Origin: Piliocolobus tephrosceles
Lineage: Eukaryota > Chordata > Mammalia > Primates > Cercopithecidae
NCBI RefSeq assembly: GCF_002776525.5
Contig: NC_045436.1
Span: 100,933,272-100,997,271, forward strand
DNA length: 64,000 bases
Direction of reading: 5' to 3'
Made by a program: the position numbers and the translations under genes. Every line of letters begins with the position of its first letter. Positions within the stretch are counted from its first letter, which is position 1. Below the pieces are notes generated by a model. The model was not told where the DNA came from, made no database searches, and saw only the letters and a list, made by a program, of their open reading frames with translations. Positions 1 to 12,910 of this stretch are shown piece by piece.

Positions 1-266
1 GGAAACATGGTGAAACCCCATCTGTACAAAAAATACAAAAATAAGCCAAGCATGATGGTTCATGCCTATAGTCCCAGCTACTCAGGAGGCTGAAGTGGGA
101 GTATCACTTGAGCCTGGGAATTCAAGGTTGCAATGAGCTGTGATCATGCAACCACACTCCAGCCTGGGCATCAGAATGAGACCCTGTCTCAAAACAAAAC
201 AAAACAAAACAACACCAAAAACAAGCAAAAAAAAAAAAAAAAACCAAACAAACAAACAAAAAAAAC
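1..266 (+). mobile_element. AluJ-like Alu, cut by window start
   Basis: Starts inside the left arm and continues through the right-arm phrases CTACTCAGGAGGCTGAAG and CTCCAGCCTGGGCA to an A-rich tail of AAAC units. Many changes at CpG sites suggest an old J-type copy. It sits 5' of an old L1. Confidence 0.9.
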
Positions 267-1579
267 CCATGAACACAAGGACATACTTTTTAAAAAGGGA
301 CGGGCTATTATCAGTGATGAATATTGATACAAAAATCCTCACCAAAATAATACCAAATTGAATACAAAAACAAATTTAAAATATCATTCATCATGACCAA
401 GTGAGATTTATTCCAAGGATGCAAGAATGGTTCAACATATACAAATCAATTAATGTGATAAATCATATCAGAATGAAGGGCAAAAACCATATGATCATTT
501 CAATTGATGCTGAAAGAGCATTTGATAAAATTTAACATTCCTTCATGATAACCCCCCCTCCAAAAAATGGGTATAGAAGAAACATATCTCAACATAATAA
601 AAGCCATATATGACAGACCCAGAGCTAGCATCATACTGAATGGGAAAAATACTGAAAGCTTTTCCTCTAAGATCTGAAACATGACAAGAATGTCCAATTT
701 CACCACTGTTATTCAACAAAGTACTGGAAGTCCTAGCTGGAACAATCAGATGAGAGAAAGAAAGAAAGGGCATCCGAATTGGAAATGAAGGAGTTAAAGT
801 ATCCTTGTTTGCAGATGATATGATCTTACATTTGGAAAAGCTAAAAAGTCTAGCAAAAAACTCTTAGAGCTGATAAACAAATTCAGTAATGTTGCAGGAT
901 ACAAAATCAACATACAATAATCATTAGCATTATATGCCAACAGCAAAAAATCTAAAAATGAAATTTTAAAAGTATTCTCATTCACAATAGCTACAGATAC
1001 AATAAAATATCTAGGAATTAACCAAAGAAATGAAAACCATACAGACTGATGCAAGAAATTGAAAAAGATACAGAAAAGGGAAAGATATTCCATGTTCATG
1101 GATTCAAAGAATTAGTATTGTTAAAATGTCCATACTACCCAAAGCAATCTACAGATTCAATGCAATCCCTATCAAAATACCAAGACATTCTTCATAGAAA
1201 TAGGAAAAAAATGAATCTTATATAGATTATATATATTCATTTATATAGACCCACAAAAAAGATTATATAGATTCATTTATATAGACCCACAAAAGATCCA
1301 GAATAGCCAAAGCTATCCTAAGCAAAAAGAACAAAACTGGAGGAATCACAGTGACTTCAAATTATACTACAGAGTGATAGTAACCAAAACATCATGGTAC
1401 TGTCATAAAAACAGTAAAACAGACACATAGACCAGTGGAATAGAGTAGAGAACCCAGAAACAAATCCATACATCTATGGTGCACTCATTTTTGACAAAGG
1501 TGCCAAGAAGATATAGAGGGTAAAGGACAGTCTCTTCAGTAAATGGTGCTGGGAAAACTGGATATCTGTATGCAGAAGA

Positions 1580-1837
1580 ATGAAACTAGACCCCTGTCTC
1601 TTACCATATACAAAAATCAAATCAAAATGGATTAAAGACTTAAGCCTAAGACCTCAAACTATGAATCTATTAAAAGAAAACTTTGAGGAAACTCTCCAGG
1701 ACATTGGACTAGGTAAAGATTTCTTGAATAATACCCCAGAAGCACAGGCAACCAAAGCAAAAATGGACAAATGGGTTCACATCAAATTTAAAAGCTTCTG
1801 TACAGCAAAGGAAACAATCCACAAAGCGAAGAGATGA
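1580..1837 (+). pseudogene. L1 ORF2 C-terminal fragment
   Basis: An 85-residue open remnant of the L1 ORF2 protein downstream of the reverse transcriptase domain. The usual ORF2 product is about 1,275 residues, so this is a small relic. It is open by chance between stops and should not be annotated as a host gene. Confidence 0.85.
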
Positions 1838-2290
1838 TCAACAGAATGGGAGAAAATATTTGTAAACTATCCATCTGACATGGAATAACCAGAATAACCA
1901 GGAGCTCAAACAACTCCATAAGAAAAAAATCTAATAGCCCAAGTATAAAATGGGCAAAAGATCTGAATAGACATTTCCCAAAAGAAGACATACAAATGGC
2001 AAACAGGTATATGAAAAGGTGCTCCACATCACTGATCATCAGATAAATGCAAATCAAAACTACAATGAGATATCATCTCACCCCAGTTAAACTGGCTTTT
2101 ATCTAAAAGACAGGCAATAACAAATGCTGGTGAGGATGTGGAGAAAAGAAAGCCCTCATACACTGTTGGTGGGAACATAAATTAGTACATCCACTATGGA
2201 GAACAGGTTGGAGGTTCCTCAAAAAACTAAAAATAGAGATACCATATGATCCACCAATCCCACCCCAAAGTAAAAATCTAAAAGAAAAGA

Positions 2291-2458
2291 AATCCGTACC
2301 TGCATGGTGGCAGGCGCCTGTAGTCCCAGCTACTTGGGAGGCTGAGGCAGGAGGAGTGGCGTGAACCTGGGAGGCGGAGCGTGCAGTGAGCTGAGCGCCT
2401 GCCACTGTACTCCAGCCTGGGTGACAGAGCGAGACTCTCTCTCAAAAAAGAAAAAAAA
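2291..2458 (+). mobile_element. Alu right-arm fragment
   Basis: Begins at the right-arm phrase GGTGGCAGGCGCCTGTAGTC and ends in an A-rich tail. The left arm is missing. The GCGTGAACC phrase suggests AluY-type. It interrupts the L1 3' region. Confidence 0.85.
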
Positions 2459-2785
2459 GAATGAGATCCTATCGTTCGCAACAAATATAGATGGAACTGA
2501 AGGTAATTATGTTAAGTGAAACAAGCCAAGCACAGAGACACAAACGTAACATGTTCTTACTTATTTGTGGGAGCTAAAAATTAAAACAATTGAACTCACA
2601 GAGATAGAGAGTGGAAGAATGGTTACCAGAGGCTGGGAAAGGTACTGGGGAGGTGGGGGGAAGTGGGATGGTTCAAGGGTACAAAAATAATTAGAAAAAA
2701 CAACTAAGACCTAGTATTTGCTAGCTCAACAATGTGACTGTAGTAAAAAGTAATTTTATTTTCCAATTAAAAATAACAAAAATGC

Positions 2786-2952
<167 letters not shown>

Positions 2953-3145
2953 AAAAGTATAATTGGATTGTTTATAATACAAAGGATAAATGCTTGAGGT
3001 GGTGGATACCCCATCTACCCTGATGAGATTATTATACATTGTATGCCTGTATGAAAATACCTCCTGTACCCCATAAATATATATACCTACTATGTACCTA
3101 CAAGAAATAAAAACTTAAAATTAAAAAGAAAAACAAAAAAAAATC

Positions 3146-3345
3146 CCTGATAGAGTTATTGCTTAATGGCTACAGAATATCTGTTTGGGGTGACAAAAAA
3201 GTCTTGGAAATAGTGACAGTGACACAACATTGTGAATGTAATTAACGCTACTGACTTGAACTCTTAAAATGTTTCAAATGGCTAATGTTATGTTATACAT
3301 ATTTTACCATATTAAAATAAATTTATAAAAGTAGATAAATGGAAT
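3146..3345 (+). mobile_element. L1M 3' UTR fragment
   Basis: The stretch with GGAAATAGTGACAGTGAC and ACAACATTGTGAATGTAATT parallels the sequence at 17100-17220, which ends another L1M in this window. This supports an old L1 3' end placed behind the previous element. Confidence 0.55.
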
Positions 3346-3479
3346 TTCTTAACAACTTCAAGATTTTTTAAACGTTCATTTCATTTCAATAACTATTTAC
3401 AAAATGCCTAATTTTGTCCTAGGTACTGCATAACGCAATGAATAGTCAGGATAGTGACTTAAATATAAATAAAACTTAA

Positions 3480-3632
3480 CAGCAAGGCAAATTCAGTAAT
3501 CGGTATTTTGTGAATCTCATGAAATTTATCATGACAACTCTGTAAGGAAGGTGTTATTGTTATCACTATTTTATATTTGGGGGAAGCTTGGATTAAGAAG
3601 TTTTTCAAGGCCAGTAAACAGTGGCATTAGAA
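3480..3632 (+). repeat. MIR SINE, diverged
   Basis: Matches the MIR core in order: CTCTGTAAGGAAGGTGTTATT, then ACTATTTTATATTTGGGGGAA, then a TTTTTCAAGGCCAGTAAACAG-like end. Divergence is high, as expected for this old mammalian SINE. Confidence 0.6.
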
Positions 3633-3701
3633 GCACTTAGTAAATGTCATATTTTTTCTTTGGACATCTATCATGTTTTCAGAATATGAAATGCCTATTT
3701 A

Positions 3702-3894
3702 ACTCCAGCCTGGGTGACAAAGTGAGATCTTATCTCAGAAAAGAAAAAAAAAAAAAAAAAAAGCCAAGTTTGGTGGCTCATGCCTGTGATCCCAGCACTT
3801 TGGGAGGCTGAGGTCGGAGGACTGCTGAAGGCCAGGAGTTCGAGACCACCCTGGCCAATGTAACAAGACCCTGTCTCTATTTAAAATACACACA

Positions 3895-3926
<32 letters not shown>

Positions 3927-3942
3927 CAGAGAGAGAGAGAGA
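3702..3942 (+). mobile_element. Rearranged Alu: 3' tail piece joined to a left arm, inside one TSD
   Basis: A 50-bp Alu 3' end (ACTCCAGCCTGGGTGAC to CATCTCAG-like) plus a poly(A) run of about 19 is followed by an Alu left arm (3763-3888) and a CA/GA tract. The direct repeat GAAATGCCTATTTA flanks the whole unit at 3688-3701 and 3943-3956. The order is inverted relative to a normal Alu dimer. Confidence 0.8.
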
Positions 3943-3943
3943 G
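3889..3943. repeat. (CA)n(GA)n compound microsatellite
   Basis: About 12 CA units pass into GA units with one ACAG interruption. It forms the 3' tail of the rearranged Alu. Confidence 0.95.
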
Positions 3944-3956
3944 AAATGCCTATTTA

Positions 3957-4915
3957 GTACAGTCTTGACTTCCTATTTTACTTTTGGTTTAGGAAAGAAT
4001 AACATGAAAAGTATAGCATGCTCCAAGTATACAACTGCTCGGTCCTCTTTAGATCTCTGGTGGGCCTTTGCATTGAAATCTACTGCTGTCTTTGTTTTGG
4101 TTTAATTCACTTCCTTTTCAAATCTATGTCCTAGTCCTGCTTGGTTTTTTTGTCTGTGTGTGCTAGAAGGCAGGGCCTGTGAGAGGTGACCCTCAGTTAC
4201 ATCAGGGTTAACCAAGCACAGGAAGTTTACGCACAGAGCAAAGCCATTTGCTAGAATTGGTTTTGATCCTTCCGTTTCGAAAATAAAGTTGCTGTTTGTG
4301 TCGGAGATGCTGTCACCAGAATTCCGCGGCACAAAGAGAAAGATATAAAAATCTCTCTCTGACATGTAACTTTCCCTTTTCTATCCCCTTGTTAGGAATG
4401 CCAGAAGAGAATCTCACGCTGACTGGAACCATTAGGTCTTTTGTTTGAATCCCAGTGATCAAGAAAGAAATGTGGTTAATAGTCAGTCAGTAGTAGAGAA
4501 AAAAGGAACCCAAGGAGATAGAAGAGCTGTTAATTTCACTCTAGACATTTCCTCGAGGCAGTTTACTGGGAAAACCTCAATGCTCCCTGGTAGCTGCAGG
4601 ATCTACTTTGGGGGCTGCCAAGTTTCCTCTCTCATTCTTTCTCCTGCCCCAAGAGCAGGCAGGAAGGAAAGTTCCTGGACTAATATTCGTCTGTTTAGTA
4701 GGCGTGGGTCTTGGTTGAAGTCTCTCTAGGAAAACTCGCAAGTGTAGAAATCTTCTCCGTATTACCACCGTCTCTGCACTGAGATTTGCTGCTTTGCTTC
4801 CAACGTTTCACACATCATAATTGAGGTGAGTTGTTTTTGTTTTTTCCAATCTTCATACTTCTTAGAAAATCTTGATTCTTTTTTGATATGTGCTTTAACA
4901 AATGTGTCACTTAAA
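3957..4915 (+). promoter_or_regulatory. Low-repeat, CpG-richer stretch; candidate promoter plus 5' exon
   Basis: This is the longest stretch in the first 10 kb in which I recognise no repeat. CpG dinucleotides recur between about 4280 and 4815 (for example in TTCCGTTTCG, ATTCCGCGGC, CTCGAGG, CTCCGTATT), which is unusual against the CpG-poor background. TTCCGTTTCG at 4270-4280 resembles an IRF/ISRE half. A strong splice-donor string, TTGAG|GTGAGT, places a possible exon end at 4825. I do not recognise a gene, and no long reading frame supports one. It could also be a diverged LTR. Confidence 0.3.
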
Positions 4916-5070
4916 TCAGTACTTCTCGTACATTAACGTGCATATGTATCACCTGGAGATCTTGCTGAAACACAGGCTCTGTAGAACTCAGGGGGCCTGG
5001 GGTGGGTCTCTGATTCTGCATGCACATCTCAGCTGACCTCTATGGACCACACTTTGAGTAAAAAGGGCTG
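4916..5070 (-). mobile_element. MER20 (hAT-Charlie MITE)
   Basis: Carries the MER20 order in reverse: TACTTCTCGTACATTAACGTG, TATCACCTGGAGATCTTG, GGGGTGGGTCTCTGATTCTG, GGACCACACTTTGAG. Both terminal regions are diverged. Confidence 0.75.
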
Positions 5071-5075
5071 AAACT

Positions 5076-5441
5076 CTGTAGGTTTTTTGCTTTTTCGGAA
5101 GGGGTTGGTCATTGTAGGCAGGATAAGGGTATTTGGCTGAGCACATGATTTATGTTGAGCACCTGAGAAGACAATCAGACAACATCCCTTTCCTGGTTGT
5201 ACCTACTTTGATGGCTATCTCTGTGCTTTGAGGTTTCTGTTAAGCAGATCCTAGGTGTGGTAAGCCAGATTACCCTAAGTGAGAGAGGATGTTGGGCTTC
5301 TCCTTAGATTATATAGGCCACTTGGAGCAGAGCCAGAAATCCTTTTGTACTTTTTATAATTTTAGTATTAACTGACTATTTCATGCCTCATCTGGTGTGG
5401 CTTGTGGTCACTCTGAACATTTCAGCTTCAATTAAAAATAT
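5076..5441. other. No recognised feature
   Basis: Unremarkable composition. I see no repeat family, RNA gene or coding pattern here. Confidence 0.5.
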
Positions 5442-5479
5442 GGCCAGGTGTGGCAACAGTGCGAGACTCCATCTCAAAA
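5442..5479 (+). mobile_element. Mini-Alu: first 12 bases fused to last 26
   Basis: The Alu start GGCCAGGTGTGG is joined directly to the Alu end CAACAGTGCGAGACTCCATC, omitting about 240 internal bases. An A/T-rich tail follows, and then a second Alu starts at 5491. Confidence 0.75.
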
Positions 5480-5490
5480 TAAATATATAT

Positions 5491-6317
<827 letters not shown>

Positions 6318-6448
6318 TATTTTTTTATAGAAACAGGGTCTCACTATGTTGCCCAGGCTGGTCTCAAATTCCTGGGCTCATGCAATCCTTCTGTCTCGGC
6401 CTCCTGAAGTGCTGGAATTACAGGTGTGAGTCACCATGTCCAGCCAAT
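6318..6448 (-). mobile_element. Alu monomer (FLAM-like)
   Basis: Antisense left-monomer sequence only: AGAAACAGGGTCTCACTATG, then CCTCCTGAAGTGCTGGAATT, ending TGTCCAGCC. No right arm. Confidence 0.8.
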
Positions 6449-6563
6449 TTTGTTGTTCTAGTGAACATGCTGAAGCCGTTTGTCATAAATCAAGGAAGGG
6501 CTGTACAAGCAATAGTCAGAGGGGTGTGCAGGCCTGGTGAGGCCTGGCATGAATCCATGGAAC

Positions 6564-7055
6564 TGTGTCCGGAGTTGGTTTCTTCCGGTGGGTTCTTGGT
6601 CTTGCTGACTTCAAGAATGAAGGCACGGACCTTCGTGGCAAATGTTATGGCTCATAAAGGTAGTGCGGACCCAAAGAGCCAGCAGCAGTGAGATTTATTA
6701 TGAAGAGCGAAAGAACAAAGCTTCCACAGTGTAGAACGGGACTGAGCGTTGCCCCTGCTGGCTCTGGTGGCCAGCTTTTATTCCCTTATTTGGTCCCACC
6801 CATGTCTTGCTGATTGGTCCATTTTACAGAGTGCTGATTGGTCCATTTTTACAGAATGCTGATTGGTGCATTTACAATCCTTTAGCTAGACACAGAGCAC
6901 CGATTGGTGCACTTTTACAGAGTGCTGATTGGTGCATTTAAAATCCTTTAGCTAGACACAGAGTGCTGATTGATGCATTTACAATCCTCTAGCGAGACAG
7001 AAAAGTTCTCCAAGCCCCCATTTGACCTAGGAAGTCCAGCTGGTTTCACCTCTCA
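6564..7055 (-). mobile_element. LTR12-type (HERV-9) solo LTR with 4-bp TSD
   Basis: A 492-bp LTR. In its own direction it begins TGAGAGGTGAAACCAGCTGG and ends in CA. A perfect GAAC duplication flanks it (6560-6563 and 7056-7059), as expected for ERV1-class integration. It holds five CCAAT boxes plus one degraded box between 6812 and 6972, seen on the plus strand as ATTGG. A TATA-like GAATAAAAGC lies at 6774-6783 and an AATAAA at 6694-6699. LTR12 elements are known for NF-Y-bound CCAAT arrays and promoter activity in some tissues. No internal viral sequence is attached. Confidence 0.88.
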
Positions 7056-7059
7056 GAAC

Positions 7060-7589
7060 CACTGCCAGACAGACAGTAATCTCTTCTGTTTGAACTAAGT
7101 TTCAAATAACATTCCCTTCTACTGTGGTCCATAATCAGAGGTGTTATGAAAAACCATAACCTTTGTAGCATAAGCACTGACTGATCAGAATACAAGCTAG
7201 CTGTAATCAGCCCATCCAACAGCAGATGGCGGGTAGGCAGTAAGCATGTGTGGGGCTGAGTATCAGCCTAAGCTATCCCAGGTCTGAATTCAACTTTTTT
7301 GGGGTAGAAATTGTAAGGCTGCAGATGACTTTAGAGACATACAGTCTGGTTTCCACCATCATCTGCCAACTCTCTGGACCCATTTTCTTGGATGAGGCCA
7401 CTTCCCTCTCTTTTCAAGCCTGGAGTAATCCCTCAGTCCAGCTGTCTACTCCTGCAGCTGATACTGTAGAAAATAAGAGTTCCCCTAGGGAACTACAAGA
7501 CTCCAAATCCCATCTGCTTCCTGAACAGGAGAAGGGCAAGTGCATATATTGTTTTGTGAAGTGTTACAGCAGAAAATGAAACCTGATTA
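7060..7589. other. No recognised feature
   Basis: Mixed composition. A 109-codon open frame at 7250-7579 has no motif I recognise and runs into MIR sequence, so I do not call it a gene. Confidence 0.45.
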
Positions 7590-7845
7590 CCACATTATCC
7601 AACTGTACAAAGCACTGTCCCATACATTATCCCCCTTGATTTTTCACAACTTTCCTGGAGTATATGGGTCAAGGAGATTGTTATTTCTACCTCTGAATGG
7701 AGAAACGAAGGTCCCAGTGAAGCAATTTGCCAAAGGCACACAGCTGGTCTGTGGGTGTGCTGGGATTCAAACTAAATGCTGGTTTGCTCTGAGTTCAGGT
7801 GCATCCTGTGCTTTTCTGGCCTCAGCATCTTCTCGAGACCTCTGA
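7590..7845 (+). repeat. MIR SINE
   Basis: Clear MIR order: TTTTTCACAACTTTCCTGGAG, TATTTCTACCTCTGAATGGAG, AATTTGCCAAAGGCACACAGC, TGCTGGGATTCAAAC. Better preserved than the copy near 3.5 kb. Confidence 0.8.
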
Positions 7846-8005
7846 TGACCTCTCGTTCTCTACAAGGGTTTGTTACCTTTTATGTCATAATTTGAAATCT
7901 TTGCATTAAAAATAATCCTATTTCTCCTTTTTTGGTCAAAATTACTCATGTGTTTGTCTTAAGCTTTGTCTTCATTAAGGTCTTTACTCCCCAGAAAAAA
8001 AAATG

Positions 8006-8190
8006 TTTGAGACTAATGCTTCTCAAACTTTCTCAGGCTTAGATGTCACCTGGGGAGCTTGCTAAAACTCAAATCCTTGGGCTCCAACTCCAGAGATTCT
8101 GCTTCCTAGGGCAGGCCCCAGGCATGGGAATTGGCATTCTGATAAGCTCCCAGGTGATTTTAGTGCCACCACTCAGAGATCACACCTTCA
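8006..8190 (-). mobile_element. MER20 (hAT-Charlie MITE)
   Basis: Reverse MER20 with GCTTCTCAAACTTTCTCAGG, TGTCACCTGGGGAGCTTGC and CTCCCAGGTGATTTTAGTG. A second copy of the family found at 4.9 kb. Confidence 0.78.
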
Positions 8191-8289
8191 AACAAAAGTC
8201 ACAGCTTCAGTTAATATTTTAAAATAATACATTTATGGTTTAGTGAGGGGGGCTTAGTGTACTTTTGTATATGTATATTATTTATTTAT

Positions 8290-8870
<581 letters not shown>

Positions 8871-8891
8871 TATTTTTATTTTTAAATGTTT

Positions 8892-9161
8892 TTTTAGACA
8901 GGGTATTGCTCTGTCGCCCAGGCTGGAGCACAGTCGCATGAACATGGCTCACTACAGCCTCTACCTCAAGGCTTCCACATCAACCTCCTGAGTAACTGGG
9001 ACCACAGGCACGTGACACTACACACAGTGAATTTTTAAATTTTTTTGTGGAGGCTGGGTCTTGCTATGTTGCCCAAGATGGTCTCAAACTCCTGGGCTCA
9101 AATTCTTGATTCTCCTGCCTCAGTCTCCCAAAGTGCTGGGATTACAGGCTTGAGCCATGGC
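8892..9161 (-). mobile_element. AluJ-type
   Basis: Antisense, diverged, with internal changes (CCTCAAGGCTTCCACATC). A U6 pseudogene abuts it directly. Confidence 0.85.
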
Positions 9162-9168
9162 TTGTCTT

Positions 9169-9275
9169 TTTAAATATAAGATGCTTCATGAATTTGCCTG
9201 TTATCCTTGCACAGGGGCCAAGCTAATCTTCTTTGTATCATTCCAATTTTAGTATATATGCTGCTAAAAGGAGCA
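9169..9275 (-). pseudogene. RNU6 pseudogene: U6 snRNA pseudogene
   Basis: Antisense copy of the full U6 snRNA. Landmarks on this strand are ATGCTTCATGAATTTGC, TTATCCTTGCACAGGGGCCA, GCTAATCTTCTTTGTATC and CCAATTTTAGTATATATGCT. The spliceosomal ACAGAGA region is mutated (ACAAAGA). U6 pseudogenes are common L1-mobilised copies. The lack of recognisable upstream PSE/TATA elements and the many changes argue against function. Confidence 0.9.
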
Positions 9276-9299
9276 TGTTAGTGTGCCTAATAATAGATT

Positions 9300-9490
9300 A
9301 TCATGCCAGAATTCCTGTGTTTGAATATTAATGCTATCACATGTGCAAGCTATGAGATCCTGGGAAAGGATTCTTATGCCTCAGTTGCCTAATCTATAAA
9401 ATGGGAATACTAATACTACCTACCTCATAGGGTAGTTGTGAGGACTAAATGAGTTAGCAGTGCAGGACACAGAGTATCTCTGTGAGTTTG
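9300..9490 (-). repeat. MIR SINE
   Basis: Reverse MIR with CTATGAGATCCTGGGAAAGG, CTATAAAATGGGAATACTAA and ACCTACCTCATAGGGTAGTTG. Confidence 0.8.
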
Positions 9491-9550
9491 CTATGATTAT
9501 CACTAAGTTTTGCTCAATAATTATACTTTACAATAGAAACACCAACAACA

Positions 9551-9929
<379 letters not shown>

Positions 9930-9989
9930 TCATGGTCAAACATGTTCTTATGTGTGCAAATATGAGGGATTAGTTTCCTGGGCTGTCAG

Positions 9990-10228
9990 CTAGCCTGGTT
10001 ATGTAGGACTTTCCACATCATTCTGACAGATTGGACTTGACCCTGACAGTGATGAAAAGCCATCAACGCAGCTTCAAGCTGAGAAGTGCAATCAGAATTG
10101 CATTTTAGAAATGTCTCTTGCTGTAGCATAGATGCTGTACCATAGGTAGGAAGAAGGTGAGGCTGGAGGCAGAAACCTGTTTGAATAGACCGTTTCAATA
10201 GTCCCAGAGGGAAATAATAAGATTTAAA
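9990..10228. repeat. Ancient interspersed repeat, family not named
   Basis: The phrases GATGAAAAGCCATCAACG, AGAAATGTCTCTTGCTG and CAATAGTCCCAGAGGGAAA resemble a widespread old mammalian repeat with GGAAGCCATTGGAGGG-type sequence. I cannot name the family with confidence. Confidence 0.4.
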
Positions 10229-10233
10229 CTAAG

Positions 10234-11020
10234 CAATAAGGTTTGGCTGTATCCCCACCCAAATCTCATCTTGAATTGTAGCTCCCATAATCCCATGTGT
10301 TGTGGGAGGGACCCTGTGGGAGATAATTGAGTCATGGGGCCAGTTCCCCCATACTGTTCTCCTGGTGGTGAGTAAGTCTCACAAGATCTGATGGTTTTAT
10401 AAGGGGAACTTCAACACTATTTTTTGTTATTTTTCTTATTAATATAAGAAGACAGGAATGTCAGGCCTCTGAGCCCAAGCTAAGCGATCATATCCCCTTG
10501 TGACCTGCACATATACATCCAGATGGCCTGAAGTAACTGAAGGATCACAAAAGAAGTGAAAATGGCCTGTTCCTGCCTTAACTGATGGCATTACCTCGTG
10601 AAATTCCTTCTCCTGGCTCAGAAGCTCCCCCACTGAGCACCTTGTGACCCCTGCCCCTGCCCGCCAGAGAACAACTCCCTTTGACTAATTTTCCATTACC
10701 TACCCAAATCCTATAAAACAGCCCCACCCCTATCTCCCTTCGCTGACTCTCTTTTCAGACTCAGCCTGCCTGCACCCAGGTGAAATAAACAGCCTTGTTG
10801 CTCACACACAAAAAAAGGGATGAAACCCCTTTCACTTGGCTCTCATGTTCTCTCTTCCCTGTCACCATGTAAGATGTGCCTTTTGCCTTTCACCATGATT
10901 GTGAAAGGTATGTGTATTCCCCAGCCACATGGAACTGTGAGTTCATTAAACCTCTTTTTCTTGATAAATTACCCAGTCTCGGGTATGTCTTTATCGGCAG
11001 TGTGAGAATGGACTAATACA
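10234..11020 (+). mobile_element. MaLR (MST/THE1-type) solo LTR, split, 5-bp TSD
   Basis: Sense LTR beginning near AATAAGGTTTGGCTGTATCC and ending GACTAATACA. A perfect CTAAG duplication flanks it (10229-10233, 11021-11025), the 5-bp length expected for ERVL-MaLR. It is interrupted at 10411-10814 by a HERV-H-derived insert. No internal region is present. Confidence 0.9.
10411..10814 (+). mobile_element. HERV-H 3' end with LTR7, apparent L1-mediated processed copy
   Basis: About 48 bp of viral 3' internal sequence, including a purine tract next to the LTR (AAGAAGACAGGAA), leads into an LTR7-type LTR starting TGTCAGGCCTCTGAGCCC at 10459. A TATA box (CCTATAAAAC) lies near 10710 and AATAAA at 10784-10789. 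The sequence stops about 20 bp past AATAAA and passes straight into an A run, so U5 is missing. The host LTR resumes with AAGGGATGAAACCCC, and the left flank is AAGGGGAACTT, consistent with a diverged TSD. A polyadenylated, 5'-truncated transcript would give exactly this structure. A simple deletion of U5 is the alternative. Confidence 0.75.
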
Positions 11021-11104
11021 CTAAGGCAGGAGGGTAAAGCACTGAGCAGAGGTCCCATCAGGAGCCTGTCATGACTCATAGGATATCATATTAAAATGCT
11101 TAGC

Positions 11105-11350
11105 TTATGCTTCCTGTCTACATTGAAGCCCTGTGAGAACTAAGATAGAGTCTACTTCCTATGGAACCCCAGCCCCAGCTCACAGTAGGTCCTTGATAGC
11201 TATTTGGTGAATAAATGGGTAAAGAATAGATGAAATCCTGCTGTGGTCTCCAAGGCTCTGTGATCTGGCCCCTGCCCCTTTCTCCAACCTCATCATGCTT
11301 CACTCTCCTCATTGTTCTTATCACATTGCCTTCCTCTAGGCCTTTGGAAA
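11105..11350 (+). repeat. L2 LINE 3' fragments
   Basis: The first part ends in the L2-style TAGGTCCTTGATAGC...GGTGAATAAAT. The second (11225-11350) carries CTCTGTGATCTGGCCCCTGC and CTCATTGTTCTTATC, an upstream L2 segment. The order suggests rearrangement or two copies. Confidence 0.6.
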
Positions 11351-11376
11351 TGCCAAACTGTGACTTCTATCTAGTG

Positions 11377-11606
11377 TAGGGGTTGGCAAACTACTGCCTT
11401 TGTGACAAATCCTTCCTGCTAACTTTTTATGAATAAGTTTTATTGGAACACAGCCATACCCACTTGTTTATGCATTGTCAACAACTGCTTTAGTGCTGCA
11501 ACAGCAGAATAGAGGAGTTGTGACACAGCCCATACAGTACAGCCTGTGAAGCCCAAAATATTCACTATCTGGCCCTTTACAAAAAAAAAAAGTTTGCCAA
11601 CCCCTG
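11377..11606 (-). mobile_element. hAT-Charlie MITE (MER1-type ends)
   Basis: Terminal inverted repeats AGGGGTTGGCAAACT and AGTTTGCCAACCCCT bound a 230-bp element with the TTTTATTGGAACACAGCC core. No transposase sequence. Confidence 0.75.
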
Positions 11607-11762
11607 CTGTAGTCCTTTGAATTTGCTGTGACCTCTGATTTAAAACTCTACTCTCAATAAAGTACCCTCAACACAGTAATCAAAACAGTGTGGTCCTAAC
11701 ATAAAGACAGACATCCAGATCAGTGGAATAGACTAGAAAACCCTGAAATAAATCCTCACACA

Positions 11763-12300
<538 letters not shown>

Positions 12301-12411
12301 TTACTGGGTATAACACCAAAAGCACAGGCAACAAAATAAAAACTAGATAAACTGGATTTCACCAAAATTTTAAAAAAATAAAAAACTTTTATGCATCAAA
12401 GAAGGACACTT

Positions 12412-12910
<499 letters not shown>

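Noticed and set aside
6781..6972. Regular ATTGG-containing repeats considered as a possible CRISPR-like or satellite array
   Set aside because: They are CCAAT boxes of an LTR12 LTR. Spacing and flanks match that family, and CRISPR arrays do not occur in animal genomes.
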